64,000 bases of DNA, taken from the NCBI RefSeq assembly GCF_003254665.1, contig NZ_QHGY01000003.1, positions 186,286-250,285 on the forward strand, given 5' to 3'. Below the pieces are notes generated by a model, which did no database searches, had not been told where the DNA came from, and worked only from the letters and a program-made list of their open reading frames with translations. Of the stretch, positions 37,759 to 47,533 are shown piece after piece (positions within the stretch are counted from its first letter, which is position 1; each line of letters opens with the position of its first letter). The DNA is from Billgrantia lactosivorans (GTDB lineage: Bacteria; Pseudomonadota; Gammaproteobacteria; Pseudomonadales; Halomonadaceae). The position numbers were made by a program, and so were the translations under genes.

Positions 37759-38991
37759 ATGCACCCACAACGCGAACGCCTGCACAACGAACTGCACGCC
37801 CGTCCGTCGATCTACTTCACCGAGCCGGCGCACCTCTATCATTACGCCTTACTGGGCGAAGCCCAGCAGCACGCCGACCTGCTGGCGCGCCTGGGCGAGG
37901 CGACCGGCCTCGACTTCGATAGCGAGGCGGTGCAGCAGATCCTCACGCTCGACGACCAGGTACTGAAGTGGGAGCGGCATACCGAGTTCTCGACGCTGAC
38001 CGTGATGGTGCCGAAAGGCGCCGGCGTCGAGCCCTGGGCGGCGCCGCCGGCGTGGCTGGCGCAGGTCGTCGACTGCCACAGCGACGCCCTGATCAATGCC
38101 ACCCTGGTGCTGGTGGAAGGCGACGATACCTGGCGAGGCAGCACCGAGGCCTACGGCTTCCGCGATCCGGCCGGCTCCCAGGTCGGCGGAGGCGACGCCA
38201 CGACCTGGGGCGACTTCCGTCTCGATGGGCGAGGGTACACCCGCCTGCTGCTGCTCAACCACGGCCTCAACGCCTTCCGCCTGGGGCGGATGGTGCGCCG
38301 CCTGCTGGAGATCGAGACCTACCGCATGATGGCCTCGCTGTCGCTGCCCCTGGCCAAGGAGCTGGCGCTCGAACTGCAGGAGTACGAGCTCGAGCTGGGG
38401 CAGCTGTCCGATCGCAACGCCGAGCAGGAGGATGCCAACCCGCGGCCGCTGCTGACGGCGCTGTCGCAGCTCTCGGCCCGCCTGGAGCGCAGCGGCACCC
38501 GCTCACGCCAGCGCTTCAGCGCCACGGAAGCCTACGCCCGCATCGTCTTCTCGCGCATCGAGGAGCTCCGCGAGGGGCGGGTCGATCACTGCCCGCGCCT
38601 CGGCACCTTCCTGCTGCGCCGCTTCCGGCCCACGGTGCACTACTGCGCCGCCATTCATCAGCGCCAGGAGAGCCTGGCCGAGAGCGCCGCCCGCCTGAAC
38701 GACCTGCTGCGCACCCGGGCCCAGGTGGAGATCGAGGAGCAGAACTCGAGCATCCTGGGCAGCCTCAACGAGCGGGCCAGCAGCCAGCTCAAGATCCAGA
38801 AGGCGGTGGAGGGGCTCTCGATCATCGTCATCAGCTACTACATCTTCAGCCTGTTCAAGCTCGGGATGGAGAGCCTGGAGGCGCTGGGGATCGCCATCCC
38901 GCCCCACACCGCGGCGGCCGTGCTGGGGCCGCTGGGCGTGCTGATCGTCGGCCTGCTGGCGTGGCGAATCTGGCGGGTGAAGCGGCATTGA
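37759..38991 (+). CDS. DUF3422 membrane protein
   Basis: This 410-residue protein of the DUF3422 family begins MHPQRERLHNELHARPSIYF, the characteristic HNELHARP start. The large N-terminal part (1-350) is soluble and includes a predicted coiled-coil with LNDLLRTRAQVEIEEQNSSI and QLKIQKAVEGLSIIVISYYI. Two C-terminal helices follow (about 355-375 and 383-403), then basic RIWRVKRH. The function of the family is unknown; the topology suggests a cytoplasmic domain anchored at the inner membrane. It is apparently monocistronic and converges on the MFS gene with a 9-bp gap. Confidence 0.9.
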   Translation: MHPQRERLHNELHARPSIYFTEPAHLYHYALLGEAQQHADLLARLGEATGLDFDSEAVQQILTLDDQVLKWERHTEFSTLTVMVPKGAGVEPWAAPPAWLAQVVDCHSDALINATLVLVEGDDTWRGSTEAYGFRDPAGSQVGGGDATTWGDFRLDGRGYTRLLLLNHGLNAFRLGRMVRRLLEIETYRMMASLSLPLAKELALELQEYELELGQLSDRNAEQEDANPRPLLTALSQLSARLERSGTRSRQRFSATEAYARIVFSRIEELREGRVDHCPRLGTFLLRRFRPTVHYCAAIHQRQESLAESAARLNDLLRTRAQVEIEEQNSSILGSLNERASSQLKIQKAVEGLSIIVISYYIFSLFKLGMESLEALGIAIPPHTAAAVLGPLGVLIVGLLAWRIWRVKRH

Positions 38992-39000
38992 GCGCCGGCC

Positions 39001-40161
39001 TCAACGGCCCGCCAGCCGCACCCGGGCGCGCAGCAGGACGAGGCCCAGGAACAGGGCCGCGACCAGGGCGGCAAGCAGCAGCGGAAAGGCCGACGTGCCG
39101 GCGTGCTCCAGCAGCGGGCCGGTCAGCGAGGGCAGCGCCATGCCGCCTAGCCCGCTGGCCAGGAAGATCCAGCCGGTGGTGCGTCCGCTGACGGGCATCA
39201 GCTGGTTGCTCAGGCCGAACAGGGTGGGAAAGATGGCCGAGGCCGCGAGCCCGAAGAGCAGGGCGACGAGCGACAACGGCAGCCACTGGCCGTGCAGCGC
39301 CAGCGCGCTGGCCAGGCCCAGGGCGAGGCAGCCGCGCAGCACCTTCCAGGGCGACAGCAGGCGCACCAGCGGAATGGCCAGCAGGCGCCCGGCCGACAGC
39401 GTCAGCCAGAACAGCGTGACCAGCAGGGCGGCCTCCGCCGGCGCCAGGCCGCTGAGCACGCCATAGGCGGTGATCCAGCCGGCGAAGGTGACCTCCATGC
39501 CCACGTAGAGGCCGAACATCAGCAGGAAGATCGCCAGCCGCCAGCCGTCCCGGGGCGGCGGCGCGGCGCGGTTGCCGACCCTGATGTCGGGCGGGCGCGG
39601 GCTCGCCTGGCGCAGCAGCGGCAACAGCAGGGCCGCGACGCACAGGGCGACGAGCCAGAACGCCCAGGCGAACGAGAGCTCCAGGCGCAGCACCGCCACC
39701 AGCACCAGCGGCACCAGCATGTTGCCGAGACCGAAGCAGAAGTGCAGCGCGCTGATCCATGGGGGCGAGGCCGGGCCGTGGGTCCACAGCAGCAGGGTGT
39801 TGGCACCGGCATTGACCGAGACCTCGGCCAGGCCGAGCAGGAACATCAGCGCGGTCAGCAGGGCCAGGGCCTGGCTGAACGGTACCGTGGCGAGACCGGC
39901 CGCGAGCAGCAGCAGCATCGCCGCCAGCACCCGGTGCCCGTCGAAGCGATCGATCAGCACCCCGCTGAGCACCGAGCCCAGCATGGTGCCCAGGGCGCGG
40001 GCGGTGAACAGGATGGCGATCTGGCCCATGCCCGATCCCGTCATGTCGGCGAGGTAGGGCAGCGTCGGCCCGAGCAGGCCGACGCACATGCCGATGGCGA
40101 TGAAGGCGACGAAATAGGTCAGGGTGACTCGTCTTCCATGATCGAGCGTCAGCGTCGGCAT
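39001..40161 (-). CDS. MFS transporter
   Basis: This 386-residue major facilitator has twelve predicted helices in two halves. The first half has the loop RFDGHRVLAAMLLLLAAGL after helix 2 (motif A-like) and LAEVSVNAGANTLLLWTHG. The second half begins at about 205 (RLAIFLLMFGLYVGMEVTFA). The NAGANTLL and LHFCFGLGNMLVPLVL segments recall the FucP/MFSD4-like sugar facilitator group, so a sugar or related substrate is possible but unproven. ATG 40161 has GGGAG 7 nt upstream; the extension to 40203 has no such support. No metabolic neighbours suggest a substrate. Confidence 0.88.
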   Translation of the reverse strand: MPTLTLDHGRRVTLTYFVAFIAIGMCVGLLGPTLPYLADMTGSGMGQIAILFTARALGTMLGSVLSGVLIDRFDGHRVLAAMLLLLAAGLATVPFSQALALLTALMFLLGLAEVSVNAGANTLLLWTHGPASPPWISALHFCFGLGNMLVPLVLVAVLRLELSFAWAFWLVALCVAALLLPLLRQASPRPPDIRVGNRAAPPPRDGWRLAIFLLMFGLYVGMEVTFAGWITAYGVLSGLAPAEAALLVTLFWLTLSAGRLLAIPLVRLLSPWKVLRGCLALGLASALALHGQWLPLSLVALLFGLAASAIFPTLFGLSNQLMPVSGRTTGWIFLASGLGGMALPSLTGPLLEHAGTSAFPLLLAALVAALFLGLVLLRARVRLAGR

Positions 40162-40296
40162 GCCGTCTCCCGCAGGCGGTGGAAAGAAGCGTGCGGCAGG
40201 CACGCGCGCCTATACTCTCCGAGAATGGCGCCTGGGGAAATACCCGCTGCGAGGCGGCGTCGCCAGGCCCCCGTGAACGCAAACCCGTGAGGCCCT

Positions 40297-40638
40297 ATGT
40301 CCCGCATCGCGAATACTCCCGAGCCCCCCTATTACGCCGTCATCTTCACCTCGCTGCGCACCGCGGGCGACAACGGCTACGGCCTGATGGCCGAGCGCAT
40401 GGCCGAGCTGGCGGCCCAGCAGCCGGGCTTTCTCGGCCTGGAGTCGGCGCGCGAGGAGCTGGGCGTGACGGTCTCCTACTGGGAGAGCCTGGAGGCGATC
40501 CGGCAGTGGAAGCAGCACGTGGAGCACCGCGAAGCGCAGCGCCTCGGTCGCAACGACTGGTATGCCGCCTTCCAGGTACGCATCGCCAGGGTCGAGCGCG
40601 ACTACGGGCTCGGCGATCGCCGCGAGGTCGACGACTGA
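40297..40638 (+). CDS. Antibiotic-biosynthesis-monooxygenase (ABM) fold protein
   Basis: This 113-residue dimeric alpha-beta barrel protein has the ABM pattern: a first strand YYAVIFTSLRTA and a helix with YGLMAERMAELAAQQPGFLG. A second strand/turn follows, ESAREELGVTVSYWESLEA, then IRQWKQHVEHREAQRLGRND. Proteins of this fold include small quinol monooxygenases and haem-degrading enzymes as well as many of unknown use. The W-K-x-H-x-E-H region is conserved in the unknown subgroup. ATG 40297 has GTGAGG upstream. The neighbours give no hint of substrate. Confidence 0.87.
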   Translation: MSRIANTPEPPYYAVIFTSLRTAGDNGYGLMAERMAELAAQQPGFLGLESAREELGVTVSYWESLEAIRQWKQHVEHREAQRLGRNDWYAAFQVRIARVERDYGLGDRREVDD

Positions 40639-40671
40639 GCCGCCCCGGCGGCCCAGACGCCGGGGTGGGCC

Positions 40672-43600
40672 TCACTCCTCACCGTCGATGCGGTCGAGCA
40701 GGTCGGTCACCGCTCGCTCGAGCTGAGGATCGCGGCCCTCCACCTCGTCCTGGGGGGTCTGTTCGACCGGCAGGTCCGGCATGGCGCCGTTGTGCTCCAT
40801 GTCGGTGCCATCGGGCAGGTACCAGCCGCGGAAGGGGCGGCGAACGGTGGCGCCGTCGATCAAGCTATGGCTGAAGGTGGAGATCACCCCGCCGTAGGTC
40901 TGCTGGCCGACGAGATTGCCGCGTCCCAGGGTGCGGAAGGCGTGAGCCAGGATCTCGGCATTGGAGTAGCTCTTCTCGTTGGCCAGCATGTTGATCGGCA
41001 GCGTGTAGCGCGGCGCGTCCAGGCGGTCCTGGGGGTAGTGGCCGGTGGCGTCGCGGTCGGCGCCCGCGGGAATCGTGTAGGCATGCTCGCCGGCCATGAT
41101 CGAGGTCAGGATGCGATCCGTGGTGTTGCCGCCACCGTTGTTGCGCACGTCGATGATCAGGCCGTCCTTGCCTTCCGCCGCGGCGTAGAGGTCGCCCTGG
41201 AAGCCCTCCAGCGAGGTCTGGTTCATGGCCTGGATATGCAGGTAGCCGAGCCGTCCGTCGGAGAGCTCGTCGACCCGGCGCCGGCTCTCCTCGCGGAAGG
41301 CGTCGTACTTCAGCCGCGCCAGCTCCGATAGCCCTACCGTGCGCAGCATGGTGCGGTATTCGGTATAGCCGTCGTCGCTCGGTCGGTCGAAGGTGACGAT
41401 CACCTCCTGGTCCACCTGGCCGCGCAGCCGCTGCAGCAGGGTCTCGTGCTCGTCGAAGGGGCGCAGGCCGATCTCGGTGATGATGTCGCCCGGGGCCAGG
41501 GGCATGGGGCCGCGGCTCGCCGGGCCCTCGGCGAGCACCTCGGTGACGCGGTAGCCGAGGCGGCCGTCCTGCCGCGAGACGATCCCCTCGTATTCGATGC
41601 CCAGCCGGCCCGAGGGCTCGCGCAGCGCCGACACCGGCCCGGGGTTGGACACCCCCATGTGCGAGGCCGCCAGCTCGCCCATCAGGCGGTTGGCGATGTC
41701 GCTGAATTCGCTGGAGGTGCGCGCGCGGCGGATCAGCGAGGCGTACTCCGCCACCACGGCGGGCCAGTCGAGCCCCTTGAGGTCGGTGCGGTAGAAATTC
41801 TCGCCGATGACCCGGGCCGCCTCGTGGAACTTCTGCAGCGCCTGCTGGCGCAGGTCGATGCGCAGCCGGTCGGAGATGTCGAGATAGCGCGGGGAGCCGT
41901 TGCCGGAGAGGCTGGCCACGCCGACGCGGCCGTTGGCGATGAAGACCACCTGCTCGCCGGTGATGTTGAGCTGCTGCACGTTGGCGCGGGGACCGATGCG
42001 GGTGCGGTTGCCGCCGTCCCAGTCCATGGCCACGAGACCGTCGTTGCCGTCGTTGAAGACGTAGCGGTCGCCGCCCGGGGTCATCTCGTTGGCGGTCTGG
42101 TGGGCCGGGGTCGCGGTGATGCGTTCGATGCGTCGCCAGGCGCCCTCCAGGTCCAGCTCCGCATCGTCCTGTGCCGCCGGCTCGTCATCGCGGCGCTCGT
42201 CCACCGCCAGCGGCGAGTGGCCCCGCGCCTCCTCGCGGGCGTTGCGGTAGTAGGTGCTCAGCTCGCGCGGGGTGTAGGACTCGAGCTCACGGTCCAGGTA
42301 GACCCGGTAGAGATCGTAGTTCTCGCCGGAGCGGTTGGAGATGAAGGTCAGCTTGCGGCCGTCCGTCGACCAGCGCGGATTGAGGTCGTTGCGTGGGTGA
42401 CGGGTGATATTGACCGCCTCCTCCGAGCCGTCCGCCGGCACCACGAAGATGTTGGCGCTGAAGTTGAGGTCGTTGCGCGAGAAGGCGATGTAGCGGCTGT
42501 CGGGAGACCAGCGCCAGTGCATGAAGCTGTCCCAGCCCTCGACCAGGGTACGCTCCTCGCCGCTCTCGAGGTCGAGGATCACCAGGTCGCCGCGTCCGCG
42601 GCGGAAGGCCAGCGAGCGACCGTCGGGGGAGGGCGAGACGTCGCGATCGTTGGCGTCCTCGGCGACCACGGCAGTGATGTCGAACTGAATGGCATCGTGC
42701 CAGCGCGCCGGGTCGCGGCCGGGGGGCAGGTCGTCGGGTTCTTCCTCGTCCAGCTCCTCCTCGGGGATACTCTCGACCTCCGCCTGTGGCTCCTGGGTGT
42801 CCGGCGGCACGTCGTCGGGGTCGCCGGGCTGAGGTATGAACACCGGATCGAGGATGAAGCCGGGATCCTGCGGTGCGAAGGGGTCTTCGGGCTCCTCGCC
42901 GCGCACCTCCAGGTCGGGATCGTACTCCGCCTCGGGATCCTCGGGGATATCGGGGTCGGCGTCGGGGCTCGCCGCCGCCAGCGAGACGTTGGGGTCGCCA
43001 TCCCACTGGTGGGCGGAGACACGATTGCGCTTACGCTGCCGCTCATGGCTGCGACGCACCTCGTCCCGTGTCAGCGTCACCTCCGCCTGGTAGATCGACT
43101 CGCTGCCGTCGGCGTCGTTGACGAAGTAGAGGTGCAGCCCGTCCGGCGACCAGGCCAGGCTGTGGTGCCGGGCGTGGGTGCCCGGCGTGACCAGCCGTGT
43201 GGGGCTCTGCTCGTCGACGTGACGCACGTAGACGCGGCCATAGGCGATGTAGGCCATGGTCTGACCGTCGGGGCTCAGGGCCGCCTCGCTGACGTCGCGG
43301 TCGATGCGCCGCAGCGAATGGGTGTCGCGGCCATCGTCGGGGGCGCGCAGGGCGATGGGCTCGGGCTCGGCGTCCGGCGCCTCCAGGTCGAGGGTCATCA
43401 GGGTGTCCCAGATCTGCAGCACGGCGGTGCTGCCATCCCGGGAGACGTCGAAATGCTGCAGGTCATGTCGCTCGAACCGGGTCAGCCGCTCGATGGTGCG
43501 CTCGGCGTCGAGCTCCATGCGGTAGAGGTTGACCGTGTGGTCCTCGCGGTCGGACATGAACAGCAGGGTGTCCTCGTCGACCCAGCGGGCCATGCCGTCG

Positions 43601-44304
43601 TCGCCGTCGCGCTCGGTCAGCGGTTCGAAGCGGTCGCTGCCGAGCTCGTGCAGCCACACGTTCATCGCGTCCGGCCCGCGGTAGTGGCGCCGGTTCCAGT
43701 CGTGATAGGCGCCGCCGCGGGTGAACACGACGCGCTCGCCGTCGGGCGAGAGCTGCGGCTCGGAGCCGAAGGCATCGTGCAGCCGCGTGTACTCGCCGCC
43801 CTGCGGCGAGAGCAGGTAGGGGCGCTGGTCGCGATAGACGTCGGCCTCGAGCATGCCCGAGAAGGTGATCATCGGCTCGCCGTCCGCGTCGCGGCCGAAG
43901 GCGGGGTTGCGCAGGTGCTGGTCGCCGTGGGTGAGCTGCGTCAGCTGGCTGCCGTCGCGGTGCATGCGCCACAGGTTGAGGTAGCCGTCGCGCATCGAGG
44001 CGAACACGATCCACTCGCCGTCGGGGCTCCAGCTGGAGTGCAGGTCGTCGAGATCGTGGCGCGTCAGGCGCACCGCCTCACCGCCGTCGCTCGAGGCCCG
44101 CCACAGGTCGCCGCGCCAGCTGAAGATGAGCTCCGAGCCATCGGGGCTGATCGAGGGGAAACGGGGCAAGCCGACCTGGCCGGACTGAGCCAGCACGAGG
44201 CCCGGGGCGCCGGATGCCAGGCCGGCGACGAGTGCCAGAAGCGCAAACCTGCGGGCGTGGGGCGTGGCGAGAGTGAGGGCGCGACGGGTGAGAACCTTCC
44301 TCAT
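40672..44304 (-). CDS. Exported tricorn-like S41 protease with beta-propeller and acidic insert
   Basis: This 1210-residue protein has a signal peptide (cleavage near LVLAQ, about residue 40). WD40-like/TolB-type beta-propeller repeats with the ISPDGSELIFSW pattern span about 45-440 and 540-730. A core region follows with His in GELAASHMG, a PDZ domain (about 925-1010) and an S41 protease domain. The nucleophile is S1112 or S1114 in NEKSYSNAE, and the strand IIDVRNNGGGNTTDRIL is present. This is the bacterial tricorn/DPP-type architecture and would degrade peptides in the periplasm. Residues 447-530 are an insert about 38 percent Asp/Glu and rich in Pro. ATG 44304 has AGGA upstream. Monocistronic. 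Confidence 0.93.
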   Translation of the reverse strand: MRKVLTRRALTLATPHARRFALLALVAGLASGAPGLVLAQSGQVGLPRFPSISPDGSELIFSWRGDLWRASSDGGEAVRLTRHDLDDLHSSWSPDGEWIVFASMRDGYLNLWRMHRDGSQLTQLTHGDQHLRNPAFGRDADGEPMITFSGMLEADVYRDQRPYLLSPQGGEYTRLHDAFGSEPQLSPDGERVVFTRGGAYHDWNRRHYRGPDAMNVWLHELGSDRFEPLTERDGDDGMARWVDEDTLLFMSDREDHTVNLYRMELDAERTIERLTRFERHDLQHFDVSRDGSTAVLQIWDTLMTLDLEAPDAEPEPIALRAPDDGRDTHSLRRIDRDVSEAALSPDGQTMAYIAYGRVYVRHVDEQSPTRLVTPGTHARHHSLAWSPDGLHLYFVNDADGSESIYQAEVTLTRDEVRRSHERQRKRNRVSAHQWDGDPNVSLAAASPDADPDIPEDPEAEYDPDLEVRGEEPEDPFAPQDPGFILDPVFIPQPGDPDDVPPDTQEPQAEVESIPEEELDEEEPDDLPPGRDPARWHDAIQFDITAVVAEDANDRDVSPSPDGRSLAFRRGRGDLVILDLESGEERTLVEGWDSFMHWRWSPDSRYIAFSRNDLNFSANIFVVPADGSEEAVNITRHPRNDLNPRWSTDGRKLTFISNRSGENYDLYRVYLDRELESYTPRELSTYYRNAREEARGHSPLAVDERRDDEPAAQDDAELDLEGAWRRIERITATPAHQTANEMTPGGDRYVFNDGNDGLVAMDWDGGNRTRIGPRANVQQLNITGEQVVFIANGRVGVASLSGNGSPRYLDISDRLRIDLRQQALQKFHEAARVIGENFYRTDLKGLDWPAVVAEYASLIRRARTSSEFSDIANRLMGELAASHMGVSNPGPVSALREPSGRLGIEYEGIVSRQDGRLGYRVTEVLAEGPASRGPMPLAPGDIITEIGLRPFDEHETLLQRLRGQVDQEVIVTFDRPSDDGYTEYRTMLRTVGLSELARLKYDAFREESRRRVDELSDGRLGYLHIQAMNQTSLEGFQGDLYAAAEGKDGLIIDVRNNGGGNTTDRILTSIMAGEHAYTIPAGADRDATGHYPQDRLDAPRYTLPINMLANEKSYSNAEILAHAFRTLGRGNLVGQQTYGGVISTFSHSLIDGATVRRPFRGWYLPDGTDMEHNGAMPDLPVEQTPQDEVEGRDPQLERAVTDLLDRIDGEE

Positions 44305-44458
44305 GCTTTTCCTTTAGTGTTGCCATGACCTCCCAACGTAGCAATAAACCCGACGCGCATCGACCGGACCGTGTGCGTCTGGCCGCTCGAGACGGCCTCG
44401 TCTAGGCTGCTGGCGGAGGCCGGGCGTTTCGCCCTGCAGCCCAGGGCAAGGAGGGAAG

Positions 44459-45742
44459 ATGGCCAGCGCGCGCGATCCCTATCCCGATGCGCTGCGAGCC
44501 GTCGCCTTGGTCGTCGTGGTACTGGGGCACTGGGTGGCCACGCTGCCCCGGTTCGAGGCAGGGCGGCTGGTAGCGACCGGCCATCTCCTCGACGCCTGGA
44601 CGCCGGCGGGCTACTTCACCTGGATCGTCCAGGTCGTGCCGCTGTTCGTCTTCGTCTCCGCGGCAGTCAGTGCGGCGGGGGGGCGTGAACGCGACCGGGC
44701 CGGAGAATCCCATGCTCACTGGTGGGCGGGGCGCGGCCTGGGGCTGGCCCGACCGACCGTGACCTATCTCGCCGTGCTGGTGGCGGTGGCGGGGCTCTCC
44801 TTCGTCACCCGGGAAGGCATCCTCGACCAGCTCAATGCCTCCCTGACCGTCCATCTCTGGTTTCTGGCGGTGCTGCTGGGCGTGCAGCTGCTGCTACCTG
44901 CCTGCCTCTGGGCCGAGCGACGCTGGGGCATGAAGAGTGTCGTCGCCCTGGTCATGCTCGCCGCCACGGTCGACCTGATGCGGGCCAGCCCCGGTTCGGC
45001 GAACGAGTTCGCCCGCTTCGGCGCGCGGGTGATCGACCGCCACGATGTCTTCGCCTGGGTCAATGCCCTGGTGTTCTGGATCGTGCCCCAGCTGCTCGGA
45101 ATCGCCTGGTGGGAGAAGCGCTTTAGCGGACGTGCCAAAGGCGCCGGCATGGTGCTGCTCGGCGCGGCCTGGCTCGGGCTGGCCATCGTCGTGGGTTACC
45201 CGCCTTCGATGGTCAATGGCAACCTCGGGGGCGAGACGAACCTGCTGCCGCCCACCCTGGCCCTGTTCGGTGTGGTCTGGCTGCAGGTCGGGGCGGTCAT
45301 GTTGTTCGAAAAGCCGGTGCGTACCTTCCTCGAGCGCCGCCACCTGGGGCGATGGATGGCGCTGTTCGGCGCGTTCGGCCTCCAGCTCTACCTGTGGCAC
45401 AAGCTCGCCGAGCTGCCGGCGGCCTGGCTGGGGCAGCGGCTCGACTGGCCGATAGACGCCGGTGTGCCGGGCGAGGCGGGCTTCTGGCTCGGCCGCCTCG
45501 AGTGGATCGGGCTGTGCACCCTGATGGTCGTGCCGGTGATGCTCGCGGTGGTGGCCTTCGAACGACGCCGGCGTCCGGATGTCGTCGCCGCGCAGGGGAA
45601 GCGGCGCATCCTCGTGGGGGGCGTGGCGCTGTTCGGCGGCCTCGGGGCCAGCCTGTTGCTCGGAGCCTGGCCAGGGGCATTCGTCGGGCTGCCGCTGGTG
45701 GCCATCGCCTCCTGGCTGCTGCGTGCACCGCGTCAGGCGTGA
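44459..45742 (+). CDS. Membrane acyltransferase family protein
   Basis: This 427-residue polytopic protein of the acyltransferase-3 superfamily has ten or so helices. Landmarks are PYPDALRAVALVVVVLGHWV near the N-terminus (Arg and His of the catalytic helix at about 13 and 23), SLTVHLWFLAVLLGVQLLLP, and FGAFGLQLYLWHKLAELPAA. It is not closely related in sequence to the protein at 35563-36624. Probable function is O-acylation of an envelope polymer or lipid; the target is unknown. ATG 44459 has AAGGAGGG upstream. It diverges from the tricorn-like protease gene and converges on the hydrolase gene (10-bp gap). Confidence 0.85.
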   Translation: MASARDPYPDALRAVALVVVVLGHWVATLPRFEAGRLVATGHLLDAWTPAGYFTWIVQVVPLFVFVSAAVSAAGGRERDRAGESHAHWWAGRGLGLARPTVTYLAVLVAVAGLSFVTREGILDQLNASLTVHLWFLAVLLGVQLLLPACLWAERRWGMKSVVALVMLAATVDLMRASPGSANEFARFGARVIDRHDVFAWVNALVFWIVPQLLGIAWWEKRFSGRAKGAGMVLLGAAWLGLAIVVGYPPSMVNGNLGGETNLLPPTLALFGVVWLQVGAVMLFEKPVRTFLERRHLGRWMALFGAFGLQLYLWHKLAELPAAWLGQRLDWPIDAGVPGEAGFWLGRLEWIGLCTLMVVPVMLAVVAFERRRRPDVVAAQGKRRILVGGVALFGGLGASLLLGAWPGAFVGLPLVAIASWLLRAPRQA

Positions 45743-45752
45743 CGCGAGCGAT

Positions 45753-47309
45753 TCACGTGCCGCCGGAGCCCTCGCCGGCGGGGGGCTCGATCACCCAGGG
45801 CTCGCGCTCGACCTCGTCGCGGCAGCTGTCGTCGACGGGGCTGTGCGGGTCGTCGAGGAATTCCTGGACCATGGTCGAGCGGCACTCGTTGACGGGACTG
45901 TGCCCGAGCGCTTGATACACGACGTACTGCAGGTTGGGCAGGGTACGGCCGAGATGCTCGCTCCAGCGTGGCGTGCAGCAGGGGTCCATCTCGCCGTGCA
46001 GCGCCAGCGCCGGGGTGTCGCTCACCGGCGGGTCGTTGTGCTCGGCGGGTACGTCGCCATCCTCGCCCCACCAGGCGCACAGCCACGGCGGCTCGAAGCC
46101 GAGCACGGCGGGCTCGCGGGCCACGGCGGCGGTGGAGTCGGCCACGCTCGGGCGATTGCTGCCCATGTCGTTGCAGACGTGGGCGAGAAAGTAGCCGAGC
46201 GCGTAGTTGGGTGCCTCGGGTTCGGGGGCGTAGTCGTCGATGCGGAAGAAGTCGGGCAGGCGACTGTAGTCCCCTGCCTCGATGTCGGCGACCAGGCTCG
46301 GCAGCTCGGCGTAGTCGTCGGCCAGGGTCAGGTAGAGGGTGTCGAGAAAGGCAGCGCCATCGAAGTAGAGCGTCTTCTCGCTGCCGTCGGCTTCCTCCAC
46401 CTGGGCGGTGAAGGGGCGTTCGTCCAGGGTGCGGCGCGCGCGGTCGATGGCCTGCAGCCAGTTGGGCACCAGCTCGCGGCAGGCGTCATCCTCGGCGACG
46501 CAGAGCGCCAGGGCATCGGTGAAGGATTGCTTGGCCGTGTAGAGCTCGTCGACCGGCGGGCGGTTGCGCAGATGGTTGTACCAGGCCCAGCCCAGCACCG
46601 CGGCACGGATGCTGTCCGGGTAGTACTGGATGTACGAGACCACCGTGCCGCTGCCGGTCGAGGAGCCGAAGGCGTCGATCCGTTCGTAGCCGAGCAGACG
46701 ACGGATCTCGTCCACGTCGCGGGACACCGCGTGGGCGTTGTACTGGCTGACGTCGATGCCCTCGTCGACCAGCTTGCGATAGCAGTCGCTGACCACCCCG
46801 GTAATCGTCTCCATGCGCTTCGCGGGGTCCAGCGAGGCGGTGATGGCCGGGGTGTGGATGATGTTGTGGTAGGGCGAGACCGCAGCGTACTCGGGGCACT
46901 CCAGGGCCGGTTCGGCATGGATGAAGCCGCGGTTGTCCATGGTCACCAGGGTGCGATTGCCGATGTCCTCGAGCAGCTGTTCCATGTACTCGCGCTCGCC
47001 CAGCGATGAGTAGCCGGGGCCGCCGGGGAAGAAGAACACCGGCAGGCTGTCCTCGTCGGCCTCGCCTTCCTCCGGCTCGATCACCGCCACCGGCAGGGCG
47101 ATGGCGTTGCCGTCGGGTGCGTTCCAGTTCTCCGGGGCATGGAAGGTATGGCAGCTGGCGCCCAGCTCGCGGAGCGCCTCGGTCGGGCAATCGGTGCGCT
47201 CCAGCCGCGGCAGGTCGTCATCGCTGGCGAGGGCCTGGCCTGCCCAGGCCAGCAGCAGCACCAGCGGCAGGGTGCCCAGCCGCCAGGCGTGAGAATCCGT
47301 TGCGTTCAT
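45753..47309 (-). CDS. Exported TAP-like alpha/beta hydrolase
   Basis: This 518-residue secreted hydrolase has a signal peptide (LPLVLLLAWAGQALA, then SDDD). It resembles the proline-iminopeptidase/tripeptidyl-aminopeptidase group: oxyanion strand FFFPGGPGYSSL, then VTMDNRGFIHAEPALECPEY. The nucleophile elbow GSSTGSGT has the Ser at its third position. A C-terminal TAP-like region carries ALALHGEMDPCCTPRWSEHL (Asp) and YQALGHSPVNECRSTM (His). Several Cys pairs suggest disulfides, consistent with export. The surface is very acidic. It could be an aminopeptidase or esterase. The ribosome binding site before 47309 is weak. Confidence 0.87.
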   Translation of the reverse strand: MNATDSHAWRLGTLPLVLLLAWAGQALASDDDLPRLERTDCPTEALRELGASCHTFHAPENWNAPDGNAIALPVAVIEPEEGEADEDSLPVFFFPGGPGYSSLGEREYMEQLLEDIGNRTLVTMDNRGFIHAEPALECPEYAAVSPYHNIIHTPAITASLDPAKRMETITGVVSDCYRKLVDEGIDVSQYNAHAVSRDVDEIRRLLGYERIDAFGSSTGSGTVVSYIQYYPDSIRAAVLGWAWYNHLRNRPPVDELYTAKQSFTDALALCVAEDDACRELVPNWLQAIDRARRTLDERPFTAQVEEADGSEKTLYFDGAAFLDTLYLTLADDYAELPSLVADIEAGDYSRLPDFFRIDDYAPEPEAPNYALGYFLAHVCNDMGSNRPSVADSTAAVAREPAVLGFEPPWLCAWWGEDGDVPAEHNDPPVSDTPALALHGEMDPCCTPRWSEHLGRTLPNLQYVVYQALGHSPVNECRSTMVQEFLDDPHSPVDDSCRDEVEREPWVIEPPAGEGSGGT

Positions 47310-47439
47310 GCCGTGCCCCCCATCCTTGTGATTGTTCGTCGTGGCTGGCTTCGCTAGTCAAGCTAGCAGCCACCGAAGGGGCGTCAAATGGCGGGAAACC
47401 GCCCTTAACCGACGGCAATAATTCCAGACAAAGTTCGTT

Positions 47440-47468
47440 TTGATGCCCGTGGCCAGCGTGGCTATTTT
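47440..47468 (+). promoter_or_regulatory. Candidate sigma-70 promoter of the CBS-domain gene
   Basis: TTGATG (47440-47445) and TATTTT (47463-47468) are spaced by 17 bp and lie 66 bp before the start codon. A small hairpin (GTGCGG/CCGCAC, 47493-47509) falls in the predicted leader. Confidence 0.45.
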
Positions 47469-47533
47469 TTGGATACGCAAGAGCAGGAAGCTGTGCGGCT
47501 GTTCCGCACGACACGTCAAGAAGGAGGGGAACC

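Noticed and set aside
41446-44328. 960-codon plus-strand open frame opposite the tricorn-like protease
   Set aside because: It mirrors the codon pattern of the real gene on the other strand and has no ribosome binding site or recognisable domain.
47493-47509. Small hairpin before the CBS gene as a riboswitch
   Set aside because: It is only a 6-bp stem with no conserved aptamer features; it is more likely a 5'-leader structure.
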